Of a stretch of 37,649 nt of DNA, positions 1-10,703 are shown in pieces; the first letter of the stretch is position 1, and each line of letters opens with the position of its first letter. The notes beneath the pieces are model-generated. The model was given only the letters and a program-made list of their open reading frames with translations, was not told where the DNA came from and did not search any database. The stretch is from contig VGHQ01000009.1 of assembly GCA_016868195.1 (NCBI GenBank), positions 1-37,649 on the forward strand, in the 5' to 3' direction. Source of the stretch: Betaproteobacteria bacterium. GTDB lineage: Bacteria; Pseudomonadota; Gammaproteobacteria; Burkholderiales; Methylophilaceae. The translations under genes were made by a program, and so were the position numbers.

Positions 1-2121
1 TATAAAGAATATGCCGCTTTAATTAATGATCAAACGAAACGTCAAATGACGTTACGTGGATTATTTAAATTAAAAACGAATGACAAAGCGATTTCGATTG
101 ATGAAGTTGAGCCCGCTAAAGAAATTGTGAAACGCTTTGCAACAGGTGCGATGTCATTAGGATCTATTTCAACCGAAGCACATACAACACTAGCGATAGC
201 AATGAATCGTATCGGTGGCAAATCGAATACGGGCGAAGGTGGTGAAGATGCGAAACGTTTCTTTCCGCTAGACAAAGATAATACGGTTGCCAACGTCATC
301 GGACTTAATTTAATCGAAAGTGATATTAAACTTAAAAAAGGTGACTCACTTCGTTCACGCATAAAACAAGTGGCGTCCGGTCGCTTTGGTGTGACAGCAG
401 AATATTTAAGTTCAGCCGATCAAATTCAAATCAAGATGGCACAAGGTGCAAAACCTGGTGAAGGTGGTCAATTGCCTGGCCATAAGGTAAGCCCTTATAT
501 TGCAAAACTTCGTTTCTCAGTACCAGGTGTGGGACTTATTTCTCCACCACCACATCATGACATTTATTCGATCGAAGATTTAGCACAACTGATTCATGAT
601 TTAAAAAATGCAAATCCAAGTGCAAGTATCTCAGTAAAACTTGTATCAGAAACGGGTGTAGGAACAGTGGCTGCGGGTGTGGCAAAAGCTAAATCCGATC
701 ACATTGTGATCGCAGGTCATGACGGTGGCACAGGTGCTTCGCCTATTTCATCGATTAAACATGCAGGAACACCTTGGGAAATTGGTTTAGCTGAAACTCA
801 ACAAACTTTAGTCTTAAATCGTTTACGTGGACGTGTCATTGTGCAGGTCGATGGACAAATGAAAACAGGACGCGATGTAGTGATTGGTGCGCTCCTTGGT
901 GCAGATGAATTCGGCTTTGCGACAGCCCCCCTTGTCGTCGAGGGTTGCATCATGATGCGTAAGTGTCATTTGAATACATGCCCAGTGGGTGTTGCAACGC
1001 AAGATCCAGATTTGCGCAAACGTTTTACAGGGCAACCTGAACATGTGGTGAATTATTTCTTCTTCGTTGCTGAAGAAGTTCGTGAATTGATGGCATCTTT
1101 GGGCATTTGTAAATTTGATGATTTAATCGGTCGTGCCGATTTATTGGATACACAAGCAGGTATTGAACACTGGAAAATTCATGGACTTGATTTCAGTAGA
1201 ATTTTCTATCAACCAGCGATCGAAAAAGAAGTGTCACGTCGGCACAGTGAAGAACAATCGCACGGCCTAGAACATGCGCTTGATAACGAACTTATTAAGC
1301 AAGCAAAACCTGCATTAGAGAAACGTGAAAAAGTATCGATCAACATGCCAATCGTCAATACAAATCGAACAGTAGGTACAATGTTGTCCCACGAAATTGC
1401 AAAACGTTTTAGCCATGAGGGTTTACCGCAAGATACGATTCAAATTACTTTAAATGGAACCGCTGGACAAAGCTTTGCAGCATTTTTAGCGCAAGGTATT
1501 TCCATGGAACTTATTGGCGAAGGTAATGACTATGTAGCTAAAGGGTTATGTGGTGGCAGAGTTGTCATCAAACCGCCTCAAGCGTTTAAAGCGAAGTCAC
1601 ATGAAAATATTATAGTAGGCAATACTGTGATGTATGGTGCTACGACAGGAGAAAGTTATTTCAGTGGTGTGGCAGGAGAAAGATTCTGTGTGAGAAACTC
1701 AGGCGCCTCTGCAGTCGTTGAAGGTGTGGGTAACCATGGTTGCGAATATATGACAGGTGGTACAGTGGTTGTTCTGGGCAACACCGGACAAAATTTTGCA
1801 GCAGGTATGTCAGGTGGGGTTGCTTATGTGTATGACGAAGATGGTTTATTTCATAAACGTTGCAATCCATCAATGGTGTCATTAGAAAAAGTGGAAACCA
1901 TAGAAGTACAAGCTAAAGTGCCTCAACATTTAAATAAACCGGACGAAGTAACTTTAAAAACACTTATTGAAAACCATTTTAAATACACGAATAGCGAACG
2001 CGCGAAGTATATTTTAGATAATTGGGATAAAGCAAGGACACAATTTATTAAAGTCATGCCAAACGAATATAAACGCGCATTAAATGAACTTCATGCGTCA
2101 CTGACAAAGGAAGCTGCATAA
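1..2121 (+). CDS. gltB: Glutamate synthase large subunit, C-terminal part (5' end outside window)
   Basis: This is the 3' part of the alpha subunit of NADPH-dependent glutamate synthase (GOGAT), which turns 2-oxoglutarate plus glutamine-derived ammonia into two glutamates. The frame is open from base 1, so the gene begins upstream; 706 residues are visible of a family that is usually about 1500. The FMN-binding synthase domain comes first, with the GGTGASP stretch. The three cysteines of the 3Fe-4S cluster follow in CX5CX4C spacing (codons at 946, 964 and 979, in [13 protein letters not shown]). The last third is the glycine-repeat GXGXG helix domain. The N-terminal glutaminase domain is not in the window. 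The TAA shares one base with the gltD ATG, indicating translational coupling. Confidence 0.96.
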   Translation, partial: YKEYAALINDQTKRQMTLRGLFKLKTNDKAISIDEVEPAKEIVKRFATGAMSLGSISTEAHTTLAIAMNRIGGKSNTGEGGEDAKRFFPLDKDNTVANVIGLNLIESDIKLKKGDSLRSRIKQVASGRFGVTAEYLSSADQIQIKMAQGAKPGEGGQLPGHKVSPYIAKLRFSVPGVGLISPPPHHDIYSIEDLAQLIHDLKNANPSASISVKLVSETGVGTVAAGVAKAKSDHIVIAGHDGGTGASPISSIKHAGTPWEIGLAETQQTLVLNRLRGRVIVQVDGQMKTGRDVVIGALLGADEFGFATAPLVVEGCIMMRKCHLNTCPVGVATQDPDLRKRFTGQPEHVVNYFFFVAEEVRELMASLGICKFDDLIGRADLLDTQAGIEHWKIHGLDFSRIFYQPAIEKEVSRRHSEEQSHGLEHALDNELIKQAKPALEKREKVSINMPIVNTNRTVGTMLSHEIAKRFSHEGLPQDTIQITLNGTAGQSFAAFLAQGISMELIGEGNDYVAKGLCGGRVVIKPPQAFKAKSHENIIVGNTVMYGATTGESYFSGVAGERFCVRNSGASAVVEGVGNHGCEYMTGGTVVVLGNTGQNFAAGMSGGVAYVYDEDGLFHKRCNPSMVSLEKVETIEVQAKVPQHLNKPDEVTLKTLIENHFKYTNSERAKYILDNWDKARTQFIKVMPNEYKRALNELHASLTKEAA

Positions 2122-3548
2122 TGGGTAAAGTCACAGGCTTCATGGAATTTGATCGCATCAGCGAACAAAACATACCACCACAAGAACGTTTAAAAAATTA
2201 CAAAGAGTTTGTACTGCATCTCACTGACGATGAAGCTAAGAAACAAGGTGCACGTTGCATGGATTGTGGTATTCCATTCTGCACATCAGGCTGCCCCATC
2301 AATAACATTATTCCTGACTGGAATGATTTGGTTTATAACCAAAATTGGGAAGAAGCGATTGAAGTATTGCATTCCACAAATAACTTCCCAGAATTTACAG
2401 GTCGTATCTGTCCTGCACCATGTGAAGCAGCATGTACACTCAATATAAATGATGATGCTGTTGGTATTAAATCCATTGAACATGCGATTATCGATAAAGC
2501 TTGGGAAAACAATTGGGTAAAACCTTTAGTTCCAACGAGTAAAACAAACAAAAAAATTGCGATTGTGGGTTCTGGCCCAGCAGGCTTGGCCGCGGCTCAA
2601 CAATTAGCGCGTGTTGGGCACTCTGTTACTGTTTATGAAAAAAATGATCGTATTGGCGGTCTTTTGCGTTACGGTATTCCAGATTTCAAAATGGAAAAGT
2701 CACACATTGATCGTCGTGTAAAACAAATGGAAGCCGAAGGCGTTCTTTTCAAAGTCAATCAAAACATAGGTGAAAATGTAAAATCTGAAGAGCTCACAAG
2801 TAACTTTGAAGCTGTGATTCTCGCTGGTGGTGCAGAACACCCTCGTGATTTGCCAGTTCCTGGTCGTGAACTCCATGGGGTCATGTTTGCGATGGATTTC
2901 TTGCCACAACAAAATAAAGTGGTCGCAGGTGACAAATTACAAAATCAAGTTTTAGCTACAGGTAAGCATGTGGTCGTGATTGGTGGTGGTGATACAGGGT
3001 CTGACTGTGTGGGCACATCGAATCGTCATCATGCGGCATCAGTGACGCAGTTTGAATTGATGCCACAACCTCCAGCTAAAGAAAATAAAGAATTGGTATG
3101 GCCTAATTGGCCCCTCAAACTTCGCACATCAAGTTCTCACGAAGAAGGTTGTGAGCGCGATTGGTCCGTCACCACAAAAAGTTTTGTAGGCGAAAATGGC
3201 AAGGTGAAAGAAATCATTGCAGCGCGTGTTGAATGGAAAGACGGCAAGATGATGGAAGTGCCCAATTCAGAATTTACATTGAAAGCCGATCTTGTATTAC
3301 TCGCGATGGGTTTTGTGAGCCCACAACAAAAAATGCTCGATCTCTTTGGTGTAGATAAAGATCAACGTGGTAATGTCAAAGCTACCACCGAAGGTAAGGA
3401 CGCTTACATTACATCGAAAGCAAAAATTTTTGCAGCAGGCGATATCCGTCGCGGTCAGTCGCTCGTAGTATGGGCGATTCGAGAAGGTCGTCAGTGTGCT
3501 CGCGCAGTCGATGAATTCTTGATGGGAACCTCTAGCCTCCCTCGTTAA
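2121..3548 (+). CDS. gltD: Glutamate synthase small (beta) subunit
   Basis: GltD is the NADPH-oxidising FAD subunit that passes electrons to GltB in the cytoplasm. Its 475 residues match the family length. The N-terminal ferredoxin-like domain has two cysteine clusters, C46/C49/C54/C58 and C97/C101/C105, for the 4Fe-4S centres. The FAD Rossmann motif GSGPAG lies at residues 150-155, and a second nucleotide-binding motif, [13 protein letters not shown], serves NADPH. The C-terminal [18 protein letters not shown] segment is the usual FAD-binding end. The ATG overlaps the gltB stop by one base and AAGGA lies about 10 nt upstream, so the two subunits are translated together. Confidence 0.96.
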   Translation: MGKVTGFMEFDRISEQNIPPQERLKNYKEFVLHLTDDEAKKQGARCMDCGIPFCTSGCPINNIIPDWNDLVYNQNWEEAIEVLHSTNNFPEFTGRICPAPCEAACTLNINDDAVGIKSIEHAIIDKAWENNWVKPLVPTSKTNKKIAIVGSGPAGLAAAQQLARVGHSVTVYEKNDRIGGLLRYGIPDFKMEKSHIDRRVKQMEAEGVLFKVNQNIGENVKSEELTSNFEAVILAGGAEHPRDLPVPGRELHGVMFAMDFLPQQNKVVAGDKLQNQVLATGKHVVVIGGGDTGSDCVGTSNRHHAASVTQFELMPQPPAKENKELVWPNWPLKLRTSSSHEEGCERDWSVTTKSFVGENGKVKEIIAARVEWKDGKMMEVPNSEFTLKADLVLLAMGFVSPQQKMLDLFGVDKDQRGNVKATTEGKDAYITSKAKIFAAGDIRRGQSLVVWAIREGRQCARAVDEFLMGTSSLPR

Positions 3549-3549
3549 T

Positions 3550-3575
3550 TTTTAAAACTTCTTTAAGTTTTAAAA
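3550..3575 (+). terminator. AT-rich hairpin between gltD and hemE
   Basis: A perfect 11-bp inverted repeat, TTTTAAAACTT / AAGTTTTAAAA with a CTTT loop, starts two bases after the gltD stop and ends seven bases before the hemE ATG. It is almost pure A/T and has no U-tract after it, so it is at best a weak terminator. It could instead be an attenuating or mRNA-end structure. Confidence 0.35.
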
Positions 3576-3581
3576 CTATCT

Positions 3582-4649
3582 ATGACACAACTCAAAAACG
3601 ATAACTTCTTAAAAGCGCTGCATCGAAAACCGACACCCTACACACCTGTATGGATGATGCGTCAAGCAGGACGCTATTTACCGGAGTACCGTGCCACACG
3701 GCAGAAAGCTGGCGACTTTTTAAGTCTTTGTAAAAATCCAAATCTAGCGACCGAAGTCACATTACAACCGCTTGATCGTTATCCACTTCTTGATGCTTCG
3801 ATTTTATTTTCAGATATTTTGACTGTGCCTGATGCGATGGGATTAGGTTTATACTTTGCAGCCGGCGAAGGCCCGAAGTTTGAAAGACCATTACGTGATG
3901 AATCGGATATTCAGAAATTAAAAATACCTGATATCGAAAAAGATTTGAAGTATGTAATCGATGCAGTCTCACAAATTAAAAGTGTATTACAAGGACGCGT
4001 TCCTCTCATTGGATTTTCCGGAAGCCCTTGGACGTTGGCAACTTATATGGTCGAAGGCCAAGGTGGCACCGACTTTTTAACGATTAAACAAATGGCGTAT
4101 AGCCGCCCTGATTTACTTCATCACATTTTAAAAACAACGACAGAAGCTGTAACACAATATTTACAACGGCAAATTGAAGCAGGTGTCGATACCATTATGA
4201 TTTTTGATTCATGGGGGGGTGCTTTATCTCATCAAGGCTATTTAGAATTTTCATTGCCTTATATGAAAGTGATTTTATCTAATTTAAAAATGATGAGTAG
4301 CAAAAAAATTCCATCGATCATATTTACAAAAGGCGGCGGTCTTTGGTTAGAAGATCAAGTCATAGCAGGATCTGATGCATTAGGACTTGATTGGCAAACT
4401 GATATTGGAATCGCACGCCAAAAAGTGGGTCAAAAAGTAGCACTTCAAGGCAATTTAGATCCTGCGATTTTGTTATCTAAACCTGAAGCGATTGAAAAAG
4501 AAGTCAAACGTATATTAGATAGTTACGGTGCGGGCACTGGCCATATTTTTAATTTAGGCCATGGTATTACAGAAGATACACCACCCGAAAACGTGGATGT
4601 GATGCTTGCGACTGTGCGTGAATACAGTCAGCAATTTCATGTCAAATAA
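3582..4649 (+). CDS. hemE: Uroporphyrinogen decarboxylase
   Basis: HemE removes the four acetate carboxyl groups of uroporphyrinogen III to give coproporphyrinogen III in haem synthesis. The 355 residues fit the family. Diagnostic features are the substrate-binding [11 protein letters not shown] at residues 27-37, the catalytic aspartate D78 in [12 protein letters not shown] and Y155 in [10 protein letters not shown], plus the C-terminal FNLGHGI block. The start gives the normal short N-terminus before the RQAGRY motif, although no clear Shine-Dalgarno precedes it. It follows gltD in the same direction, separated by an AT-rich hairpin, and runs to within 3 bp of the convergent htpX stop. Confidence 0.96.
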   Translation: MTQLKNDNFLKALHRKPTPYTPVWMMRQAGRYLPEYRATRQKAGDFLSLCKNPNLATEVTLQPLDRYPLLDASILFSDILTVPDAMGLGLYFAAGEGPKFERPLRDESDIQKLKIPDIEKDLKYVIDAVSQIKSVLQGRVPLIGFSGSPWTLATYMVEGQGGTDFLTIKQMAYSRPDLLHHILKTTTEAVTQYLQRQIEAGVDTIMIFDSWGGALSHQGYLEFSLPYMKVILSNLKMMSSKKIPSIIFTKGGGLWLEDQVIAGSDALGLDWQTDIGIARQKVGQKVALQGNLDPAILLSKPEAIEKEVKRILDSYGAGTGHIFNLGHGITEDTPPENVDVMLATVREYSQQFHVK

Positions 4650-4652
4650 AAT

Positions 4653-5534
4653 TTAATTTGGATTTTGTTGAAGTCTAGCAATACGATCATCTAAACTTGG
4701 ATGAGTCGAAAATAATTCCTTAAGGCCCATGCCTTGTTCACCTGAAATACCTAGTGCTGCGATTGATTTTGGTAAAGCGCTAGATTCATATTGCGCCTTG
4801 AGTCGTTTGAGAGCTGCAATCATTTTTTGTTTTCCTGCGAGTTGACCACCGCCCCTATCAGCTCGATATTCGCGTTGACGTGAAAACCACATGACAATGA
4901 TTGAGGCTAGAACACCCAAAAGTAATTCCGAGATAATCATCGTGATAAAAAATGCAGGACCTGTACCTTGTCTTGTTTTAAAAATGACTTTATCTACTGT
5001 ATAGCCAATAACGCGTGAGAAGAACAAGACAAACGTATTCACAACCCCTTGTATGAGTGTCAATGTGACCATATCGCCATTCGCAATATGCGATATTTCA
5101 TGACCAATCACCGCTTCAGCTTCGTCTTTCGTCATCATTTCAAGTAAGCCAGAGGAAACTGCGACGAGCGAACTATCTCGACTCATACCTGTTGCAAATG
5201 CATTCACAACAGGAGAATTGAAAATTGCTACTTCTGGCATTTGTATACCCACGGTACTAGATTGTTTTTTGACGATATCCATCAGCCAAATTTCATCAGG
5301 TGTTTTGGGATTGTCGATGGTGACAGCACCCGACATTTGTTTGGCTGACCACTTTGAAATGGCTAGCGAAATGAAAGCACCTCCAAAGCCCATCGCCGCT
5401 GCAAAAACTAAAAGACTACTAAGATTAAGTCCATTCGCATTAAGGAAGGGTTCGAGACCAAGTAATCGCATGGTGATCGATAGTACAAAAATAATAGCAA
5501 GGTTGGTAACAAGAAAATAAAAGATACGTTTCAT
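4653..5534 (-). CDS. htpX: HtpX-family membrane metalloprotease (M48B)
   Basis: HtpX is an inner-membrane zinc protease that degrades misfolded membrane proteins together with FtsH in the species where it has been studied. The 293 residues match the family. Two N-terminal membrane segments (about 5-25 and 38-58) are followed by the zinc motif HEISH at 145-149, with the third ligand E222 in REYRAD, and two more hydrophobic segments between them. AAGGA lies 11 nt before the ATG. Its stop is only 3 bp from the convergent hemE stop and no terminator fits between them, so read-through antisense to hemE is possible. Confidence 0.94.
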   Translation of the reverse strand: MKRIFYFLVTNLAIIFVLSITMRLLGLEPFLNANGLNLSSLLVFAAAMGFGGAFISLAISKWSAKQMSGAVTIDNPKTPDEIWLMDIVKKQSSTVGIQMPEVAIFNSPVVNAFATGMSRDSSLVAVSSGLLEMMTKDEAEAVIGHEISHIANGDMVTLTLIQGVVNTFVLFFSRVIGYTVDKVIFKTRQGTGPAFFITMIISELLLGVLASIIVMWFSRQREYRADRGGGQLAGKQKMIAALKRLKAQYESSALPKSIAALGISGEQGMGLKELFSTHPSLDDRIARLQQNPN

Positions 5535-5548
5535 CTTAAAAAAATTCC

Positions 5549-6040
5549 TTAGTTAGTTTGATCAATAATGGCATTCACTTGAACGGATACTTTTTGTCCA
5601 ACACGATATTTAGTTTGAGTTTCTTCTTCGAACTCGTGACCATTGTAGGAAAAAGTCGTAATGTAACCCTCTTGAACCCTTTGGTAATTATCACGTTGCG
5701 TACAACGTTCAACATTATTTGTGTCATTATTATCGGCATTTTGCACACGGTCACCCACAACAGCACCTACTGCTGCCCCTACAGCACCGGCAGCGACTTT
5801 ACCATTACCTTTACCGACACGACTGCCTAATAGACCGCCTGCCACACCACCAATAATCGCACCAGCAATACCTTTTTCTTTTGGGGGAGCAGTTTCAGTA
5901 GAAGTTTGGCATGAAGAGATAGGACGATTAATTTCAATGTAACGAGGAGTGACTCGTTTCACCGTAGCCATATCTGAAAATTCATGAGCATTTGCAAAGC
6001 CTAAAGCTAAAAACATAAAAGCCATCGATAGCATCTTCAT
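5549..6040 (-). CDS. Glycine-zipper 2TM-domain envelope protein
   Basis: A 163-residue exported protein. Residues 1-18 form a signal peptide ending ANA. Residues 57-97 are a run of small residues with regularly spaced glycines (GIAGAIIGGVAGGLLGSRVG and GAVGAAVGAVVGDRV), the glycine-zipper 2TM pattern seen in the Rickettsia 17 kDa antigen family and SlyB-like proteins. Three cysteines lie outside the signal, but no lipobox is visible, so it is probably not a lipoprotein. A strong AGGAG site precedes the ATG. The gene lies 14 bp upstream of htpX in the same direction; both are envelope proteins and may be cotranscribed. Its exact function is unknown; an envelope-stability role is inference from the family. 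Confidence 0.8.
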   Translation of the reverse strand: MKMLSMAFMFLALGFANAHEFSDMATVKRVTPRYIEINRPISSCQTSTETAPPKEKGIAGAIIGGVAGGLLGSRVGKGNGKVAAGAVGAAVGAVVGDRVQNADNNDTNNVERCTQRDNYQRVQEGYITTFSYNGHEFEEETQTKYRVGQKVSVQVNAIIDQTN

Positions 6041-6064
6041 AATATATCTCTCCTATAGCTCATT

Positions 6065-6091
6065 CTTAAGATGAGTATTTAAGATCTTAAG
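6065..6091. repeat. Inverted repeat upstream of the glycine-zipper gene
   Basis: CTTAAGAT and ATCTTAAG form a perfect 8-bp inverted repeat separated by 11 bp. It lies in the 68-bp gap between the PII-like gene and the glycine-zipper gene, 25-51 bp upstream of the latter's ATG. It could be an operator or a weak stem-loop at the end of the efflux operon; no U-tract follows directly. Confidence 0.35.
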
Positions 6092-6108
6092 TTCAATTCT
6101 ATAAAAAA

Positions 6109-6444
6109 CTAACCCTTTTCGACAATAATTTTTTCTGAGAGGCGAATCATACGTTCAATGGGCGTGACCCAAACTAAACCATCTCCTTGATGCCCAGTAT
6201 GTGCACTCTCCACGATAATTTGTAATATACCCTCTACTAAATTATCAGGCGTAATCATTTGAATGAATATTTTAGGCGTGTAGTCGCTGAGTTCTTCTCT
6301 CAAATCATCTGTAATTTTTTTTAAGTCGTGCCCACAACCGTCCACTTTAATGACAGTCATGCCAGGAAAATTTTTAAGATTTCTCATTGCTGAGCGAATT
6401 TTTGGTAATCGATGAGGTGGAATGACGGCTTTAATTTCTTTCAT
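6109..6444 (-). CDS. PII-like signalling protein linked to a metal efflux pump
   Basis: A 111-residue protein of PII (GlnB/GlnK) length and fold pattern. It starts MKEIKAVIPPHRLPKI, like the PII first strand and helix, and contains TGHQGDGLVWVTPIERMIR, the equivalent of the PII B-loop and following strand (TGxxGDGxIFVxxVE). The T-loop region (about 36-55) does not resemble GlnB and lacks the uridylylated-tyrosine context. It is the last gene of the RND efflux operon, starting 6 bp after the pump stop. A divergent PII group associated with heavy-metal RND pumps (called PII-NG) is known, and this fits it. Its ligand and partner are unknown; pump control is inference from position. Confidence 0.8.
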   Translation of the reverse strand: MKEIKAVIPPHRLPKIRSAMRNLKNFPGMTVIKVDGCGHDLKKITDDLREELSDYTPKIFIQMITPDNLVEGILQIIVESAHTGHQGDGLVWVTPIERMIRLSEKIIVEKG

Positions 6445-6450
6445 AATATT

Positions 6451-9400
6451 TTATCCTATTATTTTTGCTTCAATCGGGGCCTCTGCAAACTTTTTGTAAA
6501 GGGTTGGTAACACAAGTAAAGTTAAAACCGTTGAGGTAATGAGACCACCAATCACTACAATCGCAAGAGGTTTTTGCACTTCAGAACCGGGACCAGTGGC
6601 AAATAAGAATGGTACCAAGGCAAGAAGAGCGACTGTTGCTGTCATCAGGACAGGCCTTAAGCGTTGTTTACAACCCTCTCGAATAGCATCGAATTGCGAC
6701 ATACCTTCTGATTTTAATTGTTTAATATAAGTGATTAAGACTACCCCATTGAGAACGGCAATACCGCATAGCGCAATAAAACCAACAGAAGCAGGGACGG
6801 AGAGATATTCGCCTGTGACCGCTAAACCCAATACACCGCCAATTGTCGCAAAAGGAAGAACCGTAATAATCAAAGTGGCATCGCGAATGGAATTGAATAG
6901 TATAAAGAGCAAGAAAAAGATAGCAAGAATCGTGACGGGTACAATGATAGCCAGATGATTTAATGCACGTTGCATATTTTCAAATTGACCCCCGTAAACA
7001 AAATAATAGCCTTCTGGTAGCTTGATTTGAGCATCGAGTTTTGTTTGTAATTCTGCAACAAATCCACCAAGATCTCGACCTTTCAAATTCATTGCAATAA
7101 CAATTCTTCGTTTCGCAGATTCACGACTGATTTGAGCTGGACCATCTTTAATTTCAATGCTAGCCAAGTCTTTCAAAGCAATTTTTGATCCATTAGGCGA
7201 TATCAGCATGGTATTACTTATTGTTTCTACATCATTACGCTGATCTTCGGGAAATCGAACCGCTGCAGAGAAACTCCTTTGTCCCTCAAAGATACGTGTT
7301 GAAATTTTTCCACCAATTGCAGTTTCGATTAACTCATTAATATCAGATGCATTGAATCCATAGCGGGCAATTGCTTGCCGATCTAGATTAATATTTAGAT
7401 ACACTTGACCCAATACTTTTTCAATTTTAATGTCAGTAGCTCCCTTGATACCTCTCGCTAATCGGGCAACCTCATCTGCTTTTATTTTTAAAAGTTTGAT
7501 ATCCTCCCCGAAAATTTTGATTGCAACATCTGCGCGAACACCTGTTGACAATTCTGCTACCCTTGCAGAAATTGGCTGCATCATCACAGTTTGGACACCA
7601 AGCAAGGATTTTAATTTATTATTAATTTCTTGAGCGATCGTCTCTTGAGTCCAACCATCAGGCCAAGTATCTTTATCTTTTAGACTAATTACCGCTTGAG
7701 ATTCATTTTGTGATTGAGGATCCGCAGGGCTTTCACCACGACCAATATTTGAGACCACACTTAAAACACCTGGCACTTCAGTGATTGCTTTGGTTGCTTT
7801 TTTTTCCATTTCAATAGATTCATCTATTGAAATATTCGGCATACGTGTCATGTTAGCAACAAGCGTTCCCTCTTTCATTTCTGGAATAAAAGATGTGCCT
7901 AAGAAGGGTAGAACGATAATAGAAAAAATAAATACTGCTGTCGCAATTAAAATTGTTTTTTTCTCATTATTTAAACAAAGATTTAGGAGTTTTTCATATG
8001 GCGCTTTAATGAGCTTGATAATTTTTGTATCCTCACTACTACCGCCTTTTAAAAAGTAAGAGCAAAGGACTGGCGTTAAGGTAAACGAAAGTATCAATGA
8101 GATAAGAAGTGCTATGGCTATGGTGATGGCAAGGGGACTAAACATTTTACCTTCCATGCCTGTCAACGTCATAAGTGGTAGAAATACTAAAATGATAATA
8201 CCTACACCAAAAAAAACAGGTGTACCGACTTCAGTAGCTGCTTCTAAAATTGTGTGTATTCTACTGTCAGATTTACTGTGTCCCAGTCTATGAAAGGTAT
8301 TCTCAACCACCACAACAGCACCATCGACCATAAGACCAATAGCGATCGTTAAGCCACCCAATGACATGAGATTAGCGGATATGCCAAAATAATTCATCGC
8401 AATAAATGTTACAAGTGGCGTAAGGACTAATGTCATCACGACGATTAAACTTGATCGCACATCGCCTAAGAAAACGAAAAGAATGCCGATCACTAAAATC
8501 ACACCCTCAATTAAAACTTTAACAACGGTCAATAAAGCGGAGTCGACTAAAACACTGCGATCATAAAAAGATTTAATTTGAAGACCACCTGGTAATAATT
8601 TTTTTTCATTAATTTCATTGACTTTCGTTTTAACGCGTGTCACAACCTCTTTAGCATTGCCTCCACGTAGCATCATGACAATAGCCCCAACTGATTCTGT
8701 GTCCCCGTTTTTAACAAGTGATCCCACACGAACTTCATGGCCAAGTCTGACTTCAGCCACATCTTTCATATAAACAGGAATACCATTACGCTCTTTTAAA
8801 ACGATGGAGCGAATGTCATCTAAGTTTTTAATGAGACCTACACCACGGATCAAAAATTGTTCATCAAATTGCGGAAGGACGCCAGCGCCAGTATTAGTGT
8901 TATTTTTAGCTAAGGCGGTATAGACTTCATGGAGTTTTATCCCGTAATGGTTAAGTCGATCAGGATCAACGAGTGCTTGATATTGTTTAACGAAGCCTCC
9001 ATATGAATTAATTTCAGCTACGCCAGGCACGCTTCTTAAAAAAGGCCTGACTACCCAATCTTGCAGAGTTCTTCTTTCGGTTAACTCTTCCTCAGAAATT
9101 TTTTTATTTTCGTCACTTGGCTTTTCAAGTGTGTATTGAAAAATTTCTCCTAACCCTGTAGATACTGGACCTAGCACTGGAGCAATACCATCAGGCATTT
9201 TTTCATTAACCTCCAAAAGTCTTTCCATGACCAATTGTCTTGCGAAGTAGACGCTTGTGTTATCGGTAAATACAAGTGTGATGAGAGACAGTGAATTTTT
9301 GTTAAGTGAACGCATGTCAGTGAGACCAGGCAAACCTGTCATGGCAATTTCAATCGGAATAGTGATAAAGCGCTCTATTTCTTCTGGTGATTTTCCAGGG

Positions 9401-9558
9401 GCAGGAGTTGCAATTTGGACTTGAATATTTGTGACATCAGGAAAGGCGTCGATAGTGAGTTTTTTAACGCCAAAAAAACCAGCAAACAAAAGCGCAATGG
9501 CAAAGACTAAAACAACGAGTCTTTCTTGGAGTGAACCTCGAATTATTTTTTCAATCAT
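6451..9558 (-). CDS. Heavy-metal efflux RND transporter (CzcA/CusA family)
   Basis: The 1035 residues have the full RND plan: a TM helix at about 15-33, a periplasmic domain, a bundle of hydrophobic helices at about 335-525, a second periplasmic domain and a final bundle. The N-terminus (LTIDAFPDVTNIQVQI) is typical of the heavy-metal HME branch. The proton-relay helix around residues 408-418 reads AIGLMVDGAVVVVEN: it keeps the second Asp and the Glu but has Ala where CzcA-type pumps have the first Asp of DFG. That makes it closer to CusA here, so the metal cannot be assigned safely. It is the third gene of a four-gene operon with lipoprotein adaptor and outer-membrane channel genes upstream. 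Confidence 0.92.
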   Translation of the reverse strand: MIEKIIRGSLQERLVVLVFAIALLFAGFFGVKKLTIDAFPDVTNIQVQIATPAPGKSPEEIERFITIPIEIAMTGLPGLTDMRSLNKNSLSLITLVFTDNTSVYFARQLVMERLLEVNEKMPDGIAPVLGPVSTGLGEIFQYTLEKPSDENKKISEEELTERRTLQDWVVRPFLRSVPGVAEINSYGGFVKQYQALVDPDRLNHYGIKLHEVYTALAKNNTNTGAGVLPQFDEQFLIRGVGLIKNLDDIRSIVLKERNGIPVYMKDVAEVRLGHEVRVGSLVKNGDTESVGAIVMMLRGGNAKEVVTRVKTKVNEINEKKLLPGGLQIKSFYDRSVLVDSALLTVVKVLIEGVILVIGILFVFLGDVRSSLIVVMTLVLTPLVTFIAMNYFGISANLMSLGGLTIAIGLMVDGAVVVVENTFHRLGHSKSDSRIHTILEAATEVGTPVFFGVGIIILVFLPLMTLTGMEGKMFSPLAITIAIALLISLILSFTLTPVLCSYFLKGGSSEDTKIIKLIKAPYEKLLNLCLNNEKKTILIATAVFIFSIIVLPFLGTSFIPEMKEGTLVANMTRMPNISIDESIEMEKKATKAITEVPGVLSVVSNIGRGESPADPQSQNESQAVISLKDKDTWPDGWTQETIAQEINNKLKSLLGVQTVMMQPISARVAELSTGVRADVAIKIFGEDIKLLKIKADEVARLARGIKGATDIKIEKVLGQVYLNINLDRQAIARYGFNASDINELIETAIGGKISTRIFEGQRSFSAAVRFPEDQRNDVETISNTMLISPNGSKIALKDLASIEIKDGPAQISRESAKRRIVIAMNLKGRDLGGFVAELQTKLDAQIKLPEGYYFVYGGQFENMQRALNHLAIIVPVTILAIFFLLFILFNSIRDATLIITVLPFATIGGVLGLAVTGEYLSVPASVGFIALCGIAVLNGVVLITYIKQLKSEGMSQFDAIREGCKQRLRPVLMTATVALLALVPFLFATGPGSEVQKPLAIVVIGGLITSTVLTLLVLPTLYKKFAEAPIEAKIIG

Positions 9559-9560
9559 CC

Positions 9561-10703
9561 TTATTCAAGCTCTTTTTTCTTACGTTCGCTGTTAAGATGA
9601 AAAGCACCGTCTGTGACTAAAGTCTCACCTTCAGAAAGGCCGTTTGTTACACTCATCAGGTTTCCATCTCTCATACCAAGTTCAACTTCTCTTAATCTAA
9701 AGGTTTTAGGTGTATTTTGGACAAAGACATACTTTCGATCGTTTTCTCTCACTACAGATGAAATAGGAATAGCAAGTTTGGATATTTTCTTTGAACGAAT
9801 AAACATCGATGTCAGCATGTCAGGTTTAAATATTAAATTAAAGTTATCTAATTCAGCGCGCACCATGACGGTTCGCGTTTGAGGATCCACAATGCTGTCC
9901 TCAAAAATAATTTTGGCTTCTATCTGTTTATTATCTAGCGCAGGAATTTCAATCGTGACTAATTCATCCTTTTGAATAAAGGATGCTTGTTGTTCTGGAA
10001 TATTGGCTACAGCCCATAACTTAGAAAGATCTGCGATATGAAATAAATTATCATGCGTGTCAACAATTTGGCCTACATTTATGGCTCGAGAAATAATAAT
10101 GCCATCAAATTGACTGGTGATGTCCCCAAAGGAATTTATTTGCCCCGAAGTAATTATTTTTTTAACCGCTTTTTCACTCATACCAAGCACTAAAAGTTGG
10201 TCACGACTGGCTCTAAAATCTGCCTCGACTGCTTCCAATTCGTTTTCAATACGGAGCATTTCAGCCTTACTGATGACATCGGCTTCGAATAATAATTTAG
10301 CGCGCTCGACTGCCTTAGTTTTTAATCCAATAAGTTGTGTGGATTTGATCAAAGTCAGCTGTGTTTGGGTGAGTTCAATACTATTTACACGAGCAAGTAC
10401 TTGGCCTTTTTTCACAACGTCGCCAAGGCTTACGTATAAATCGGTCACTCTGCCAGTGATAGGAGAGCCAATCTTGGCGAGTCTTCGATTTTGAGTTTCT
10501 AAACGTCCTGGGATCATAAGTGTTTCGCTGATCTCTTGATAACCTATGACTTCAGTTTTTATTTGCTTTAGGATATCAGGGGTAATGACGATCTCGAGGG
10601 GATCTAGTTTTTTTTCTTTATCTTTCTCCCCAAGTTTTGTGCAGGCAACTAAAAGACTGAGTGAAAGTAATAGTAAGCATAGGTGTGTGAAACTTTTTTT
10701 CAT
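9561..10703 (-). CDS. RND efflux periplasmic adaptor lipoprotein (CzcB-like)
   Basis: A 380-residue membrane-fusion protein that would bridge the pump and outer-membrane channel. The N-terminus is a lipoprotein signal with lipobox LVAC and C21 as the lipidated residue. A lipoyl/barrel-sandwich half (GRVTDLYVSLGDVVKKGQVL) is followed by an alpha-helical hairpin (about 110-170) and the second lipoyl half (FDGIIISRAINVGQIVDT), then the beta-barrel and membrane-proximal domains. No His- or Met-rich metal-binding stretch is visible. Its ATG directly follows the TAA of the upstream gene and the pump ATG is 2 bp after its stop, so the three genes are tightly coupled. Confidence 0.9.
   Translation of the reverse strand: MKKSFTHLCLLLLSLSLLVACTKLGEKDKEKKLDPLEIVITPDILKQIKTEVIGYQEISETLMIPGRLETQNRRLAKIGSPITGRVTDLYVSLGDVVKKGQVLARVNSIELTQTQLTLIKSTQLIGLKTKAVERAKLLFEADVISKAEMLRIENELEAVEADFRASRDQLLVLGMSEKAVKKIITSGQINSFGDITSQFDGIIISRAINVGQIVDTHDNLFHIADLSKLWAVANIPEQQASFIQKDELVTIEIPALDNKQIEAKIIFEDSIVDPQTRTVMVRAELDNFNLIFKPDMLTSMFIRSKKISKLAIPISSVVRENDRKYVFVQNTPKTFRLREVELGMRDGNLMSVTNGLSEGETLVTDGAFHLNSERKKKELE

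Noticed and set aside
5558-5830. Plus-strand ORFs opposite the glycine-zipper gene
   Set aside because: They are low-complexity shadows of the repeated glycine and alanine codons on the other strand.
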